Source: Neodiprion pinetum
Lineage: Eukaryota; Arthropoda; Insecta; Hymenoptera; Diprionidae
Direction: 5' to 3'
Assembly (NCBI RefSeq): GCF_021155775.2
Contig: NC_060236.1
Location: forward strand, 22,210,238-22,274,237
Length of the DNA: 64,000 bases
The position numbers and the translations under genes are program-made. Shown one piece after another: positions 60,001 through 64,000 of this stretch. Every line of letters begins with the position of its first letter. The stretch's first letter is position 1. The notes under the pieces are model-generated. The model did no database searches. It was not told the DNA's origin and saw nothing but the letters and a program-made list of their open reading frames with translations.

Positions 60001-62568
60001 TGATACATTTTCGACTCACCGAAACGTGTCCAACACTTTGCGAACGCTGTCCCTGCCATTCAGGATTGGTTTTCCAGCCATGGAACGAAGACTTTGATCG
60101 GCCTTCGCAAGGTCTTCCTTCAGTCCCGAAAGATTTAACTGAAGAACGCTTTCCTGGCGGTATCTGGTAAGAAATTTCGAATGATCAGGGAATAGTCAGA
60201 AGTCTAAAAATCACTCGACGCACTCACTGTTCCTTCCGTGTAGCCTGGCATTGATCCTTGGCCTTGGTAAGGTCATAATACTGCTTGTTGTGTTCATCGA
60301 TCGAGGCCCTTTGACGCTCCATTTCACGCGTATGATCCTCAATCTTCTTCTCGAGTGCGATCTGCTTCTCGGCGTCCCTCTTCAGGTCCTCGCTTATCTT
60401 TGCCTGGTGATCCTGCTTGTCTTTGATCTGCTTGGTAAGCTGCTTGAGTTCGTCCTGAATCCACTTGTCTCTTTCTGCCTGAACAGTACAAAGAAAGAAA
60501 AAAAACAGATTGAAATCACATAGTCAAGAACAAAAAGAAGCCAGAATTACCAAGTCAAGAAAGAAAAAGGACGGATTTCTCAAGGTAGAAGTGCGAAAAA
60601 GAATCTGTTTACCCTGTTTGTAAACTGAGCGCCTCTGCCTTGTTTCGCGTAAAGCTCCTTCCGCTTTTGCTCCTTCAGCGCGAGTTCACGCGTACATTCT
60701 TCTTCAACGCCTTTCATTTGCTCGTACTGGAAAGTATTGCGACAACATATGATAGAAAAGTATTCCTACATTTCTAGTGATGAATAAAAAAAAAACACAG
60801 TTGATACCTGAGGCTTTATCTTCTCGAGCTCCTCTTCCCTCCCAGCAATGTTTATTTTTAACTTCTCCAGCTCTTGCTCCGCTCTTTTTCTGCTGTCATT
60901 GTCACCCTTAACCTCCTCGAGCAGATCGTTGATCGTCAACGTGAGCTTGGTCTTCTCCTTGAGGAGCTGCTGCTGCTCAGCACTGGAATAAAACATCAGC
61001 AGTGACGCCAGTTTTATAATTAGCCTCAGAAAACGCAGTACAAAAGGACAAAACAGAAGCTTAGATTCACCTGAGCGTGTCGCGTTCCTCCTTGGCGGAA
61101 CTCACCTCCTTCTTGGCCTCCTTGAGCCGCTTGGCTGCCGAACGCACAGCCTCCTGGGCAGCCTTCGCATCGGCTCCAAGTTTGGCTTGCATAGCACCGC
61201 TGTTAGCGCGTGACTCTTCCAAGTCTTCCAGCTTTTTCTTACTTTCCTTCAGCTCGCGTTCGTGGATTGTGTACTCCAGACACCGCCGCTGTTTGTCCCA
61301 GCGTTGGTACTCCTTCAGCTCCTCCTTTTCCTCCTCCAATGTCTTCAAACGCTCCTCTGTAAGGTTACAAGTGTGTGAAATCATGAGATTGTACCACCTT
61401 TGGGGAATGTATAACTACAATCGAATCATCTCACCTATGGTTCGCAAAAAGTCTTCTATTTTCTCAAGCTTTCCTTCAGTCTCTTTAAGGATCGCCTTTG
61501 ACTCCTCGCGTCTATCGTCGTAGACTCGAGTGCCGGCCACTTCTCTGAGCAATTTCAACCGCTGCGAGTCTGGGGCCGTTGCCATTTGGTTGATCTGATG
61601 AAAGTCAAGGAAACAATCGATTTCAGAGAATGAAATTATATTAGTCATTCCTATAAAATTCTGTATACACAATAATATCGAATGTAGTTAGTATCATTCG
61701 GATTATTTGACATTTAGCAAAATACAAAATATACAAAACTTATTATTGGCGCATACCTTTCCCTGCTTGACGATGTAATATGGATTGGACCTGGAAAATC
61801 CAGCCGATTCGAGCAAATTCATGACGTCGCTTCGCGTCACTATTTTCTTGTTCAGAAAGTACTGATCTTTTTTCGACCCGATCATTCGCCTGAGATAAAC
61901 CTCATCCTTGTCGATCTGTAAAGACAGTGAAGCCAAAAATTAAACAGATATTTCTGCAAAACAACTTCGTATCTGGATGATAAATTAACCAGAGAATAAA
62001 AAACAACCAACTGCCAACGTAATGATCGTTATCTTGTTTCAATATAAATTTTAGAAAACTGTGCAGCCTTGTGTGCTCCAAGGTATAAGCCAGGAAGCGT
62101 TAACCTTGCTGATGTGGTATAATAAAACCCACCGGAAGACGTCCATCCGAGTTGTCAAAGATAATTTCGACATAAGCAGAGATGACGCGTGGACCCGTGC
62201 CTTCGTGAAGAAGGGCTTGACGCTGCTCAGGCCGAAGGTGGGAGAATTCGTCGCTAAGCACAAACTGGATAGCGTAGAAAAAGTTGCTCTTGCCCGATCC
62301 ATTCCTGCCGACTTGAACAAGTGAAAATGTATAAAAGGGCTGACAGAATCATGAAATCTGAAAGACAAAACTAAAGGTACGGAAAGAAGAATATCTCTAC
62401 TCACCGACCACATTGTGCCTCGGATCGAAGGGCACTACAACGGTCTGTTCTCGATAGGATTTGAAACCTTGTATGATAACCTAGAAGAAAATGCAACGTT
62501 ATCATTCAGGATGATTTTCGAAATGACTGCAGCGAGATTTGAGGGCGGCTTACCTGTTTGATGTACAT
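57048..62568 (-). CDS. SMC3: Cohesin subunit SMC3
   Basis: About nineteen exons. The first are 62568-62554 (MYIKQ), 62480-62405, 62311-62133, 61915-61757, 61594-61435 and 61356-61071, with frames that join; the last ends at 57048. Visible in order: the N-terminal ATPase half with HNVVVGRNGSGKSNFFYAIQ (Walker A) and NPYYIVKQGKINQMA, the first coiled coil (about 61356-60237), the hinge (about 60160-59620, with VEVTAGNRLFHHIVETD and EVTFMPLNRL) followed by GKTLICRNLEAATSLA, the returning coiled coil, then the C-terminal half with NQLSGGQKSLVALALIFAIQ (signature), PFYLFDEIDQALDAQHR (Walker B) and a conserved VEDDTTHG end. SMC3 pairs with SMC1 in the cohesin ring for sister-chromatid cohesion and loop formation. 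All nucleotide-binding motifs are intact and I see no frame break. Head-to-head with POLR2C. Confidence 0.96.
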
Positions 62569-63415
62569 GTTAGTCTGCGAGCTGGACGATCGTTGGGTCC
62601 GGTTAGCTCACACAGTGTATTCAGAGTGACGTTTGATACCCATCACAACGACGGGTCGACGCCACACGAAAACGGCGCGTCCGGGCGTTATTCTACCGGC
62701 TTATTTTTAGTGAGGGTTTTTTACGCTTCGGGGTATTAATCGGGCTCCCAAAAATCGTGTTTAGAGCGTACTTTTAACACAGAGAAATAACAAACACGGT
62801 GCGTGGACACACTCAGGTTTGCCAACTGTTAACCATTTCGGCGGGAGCGCTGAAAACTGCGTCGCCTCCGATAATGCACGAAGGTTCCCGAACGATACCA
62901 AACCATAGGCTTAAAGTAGCTGCGCGTTCTATGCACCACCCAGGCATTGAAATCGTGCAGTCTATCACTGATGAAGCACCGCAACCCCCTGACACACGCT
63001 GCTAAATGTGGTTCGCAAAATGTCCTTCGATTCTGCCGCTAATTTCCACCACTAGTGGCGCTAGTAGTGACCTAAGGAGCTTGCGCGATGCTTGCGCGCG
63101 GTCAGCAAGGGCAGCGAGCGTGTCAGAAGTCTACTAGCGCCACGTAAAGGAACTAAAAAACGGGGACAAGACGCGTACAAATTTTTAGTATACGAGCAGT
63201 GGTGAGTGTCAGGGGCATGATGCACCGTACCTTGGTGGCCATCTTGCGTTAACCTATGGGATTTTTTGGAGCTAACGGATTATTTCGGCACACATTCTAC
63301 TTCAAGTGACCATTGAACATTGAATAACCGTGCACAAATGACAAGTTTGAGTTTATTGCGAAAACAGTGGAGTGTTTTTGCATTTTTGCATTAATTGAGA
63401 ATAAAATAATACAGA
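62569..63415. promoter_or_regulatory. Shared upstream region of SMC3 and POLR2C
   Basis: 847 bp separate the two start codons on opposite strands, with no coding sequence between. The segment around 63040-63180 is richer in GC and CpG (GCGCGATGCTTGCGCGCGGT), fitting a divergent housekeeping promoter. No TATA box is obvious. Confidence 0.5.
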
Positions 63416-64000
63416 ATGCCGTACGCTAATCAGCCTTCGGTTCATATAACCGATCTCACAGAAGAGAACGTTAAATTTCAGGTAGAAGACACCGAACTAA
63501 GGTAAAAAAACAAAATCCTAACCTAACTCGACGTGTTTTAATCAAAACGATCTTCTTATAAACTCGCTGTATTTTTCAAATTTTTCGGAAAAATTTATGA
63601 TGTAGCTGTAAAAGTTTGCCTTAAAAAATTTTATTCGCCATTTTTGCCACCTGCTTTTTCAGTCGCTTGACAAAACAGACTAGCGTTCAATCTCATTATA
63701 ACCTCGTATGTTCTGTGGTGCAGCGTAGCCAACAGCATGAGGCGAGTGTTTATTGCCGAAACTCCGACAATGGCCATAGACTGGATACAGCTTGAAGCGA
63801 ATTCAACAGTTTTAAGCGACGAGTTTCTTGCACATAGGATTGGAATGATACCGTTGATCAGTGACGACGTGAGATCGATTTATTTTTGAAACCATTTCTT
63901 GCTAAGAAAGAACAATAGTTCTACTGCCTGTTCATTTGTTTTCGTAGGTGGTTGACAGAATTTTATACACAAGGGACTGTCAGTGTATGGATTTCTGCCC
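63416..64000 (+). CDS. POLR2C: RNA polymerase II subunit RPB3, 5' part (runs off window)
   Basis: Exons 63416-63501, 63724-63868 and 63948 to the window edge join in frame. They encode MPYANQPSVHITDLTEENVK, then VANSMRRVFIAETPTMAIDW, DEFLAHRIGMIPLISDDVVD and DCQCMDFCP. This is the conserved N terminus of RPB3, the alpha-like subunit that dimerises with RPB11 to nucleate polymerase II assembly. The Cys-rich CQCMDFCP is the start of the zinc-binding loop. The remainder of the protein lies beyond the window. Confidence 0.95.

Overview
This window is eukaryotic nuclear DNA, almost certainly from an insect. Multi-exon genes with GT-AG introns, a Rebers-Riddiford cuticle protein, a multi-exon insect-type carboxylesterase and AT-rich spacers all point that way. 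A hymenopteran such as a sawfly is my best guess, but the sequence alone does not prove the order.

Layout, left to right. (1) 80-3708 (+): the 3' end of a PHF3/DIDO1/pps-type SPOC-domain gene, followed by about 3 kb of AT-rich sequence with microsatellites. (2) 8.4-16.7 kb: a satellite array of about 25 copies of a 333/335-bp monomer in several subtypes that alternate in a higher-order pattern. (3) 16.9-22.5 kb: a decayed coding fragment, an intact membrane-anchored carboxylesterase (-), a minisatellite and a decayed second esterase. (4) 24.3-27.7 kb (+): a cyclic-nucleotide-gated channel of beta type, for which I could join thirteen exons in frame. (5) 27.9-30.4 kb: spacer with a tRNA-like element inside an inverted repeat. 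(6) 30.5-31.3 kb (+): a small cuticle protein gene with a TATA promoter. (7) 33.4-41.9 kb (+): an ODAD4/TTC25-like gene whose third intron contains an entire V-ATPase subunit A gene on the same strand. The second V-ATPase intron is filled with palindromic foldback elements, one of them split by a piggyBac-like MITE. (8) 43.2-53.0 kb (-): SETD2. (9) 55.2-56.1 kb (+): SPCS2. (10) 57.0-62.6 kb (-): SMC3. (11) 63.4 kb to the edge (+): 5' end of POLR2C (RPB3).

The right third (SETD2, SPCS2, SMC3, POLR2C) is compact housekeeping sequence, with head-to-head pairs SETD2/SPCS2 and SMC3/POLR2C. The left and middle are repeat-rich and hold the tissue-specific genes. The ODAD4-like gene (axonemal dynein docking) and a divergent V-ATPase A copy nested inside it may share male germline or ciliated-cell expression, but that is inference.

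I found no prokaryotic-style system. The strongest unusual observations are the same-strand nested gene with a phase-matched host junction, two interchangeable first exons of the host, the cluster of foldback elements in one intron, and the higher-order satellite.
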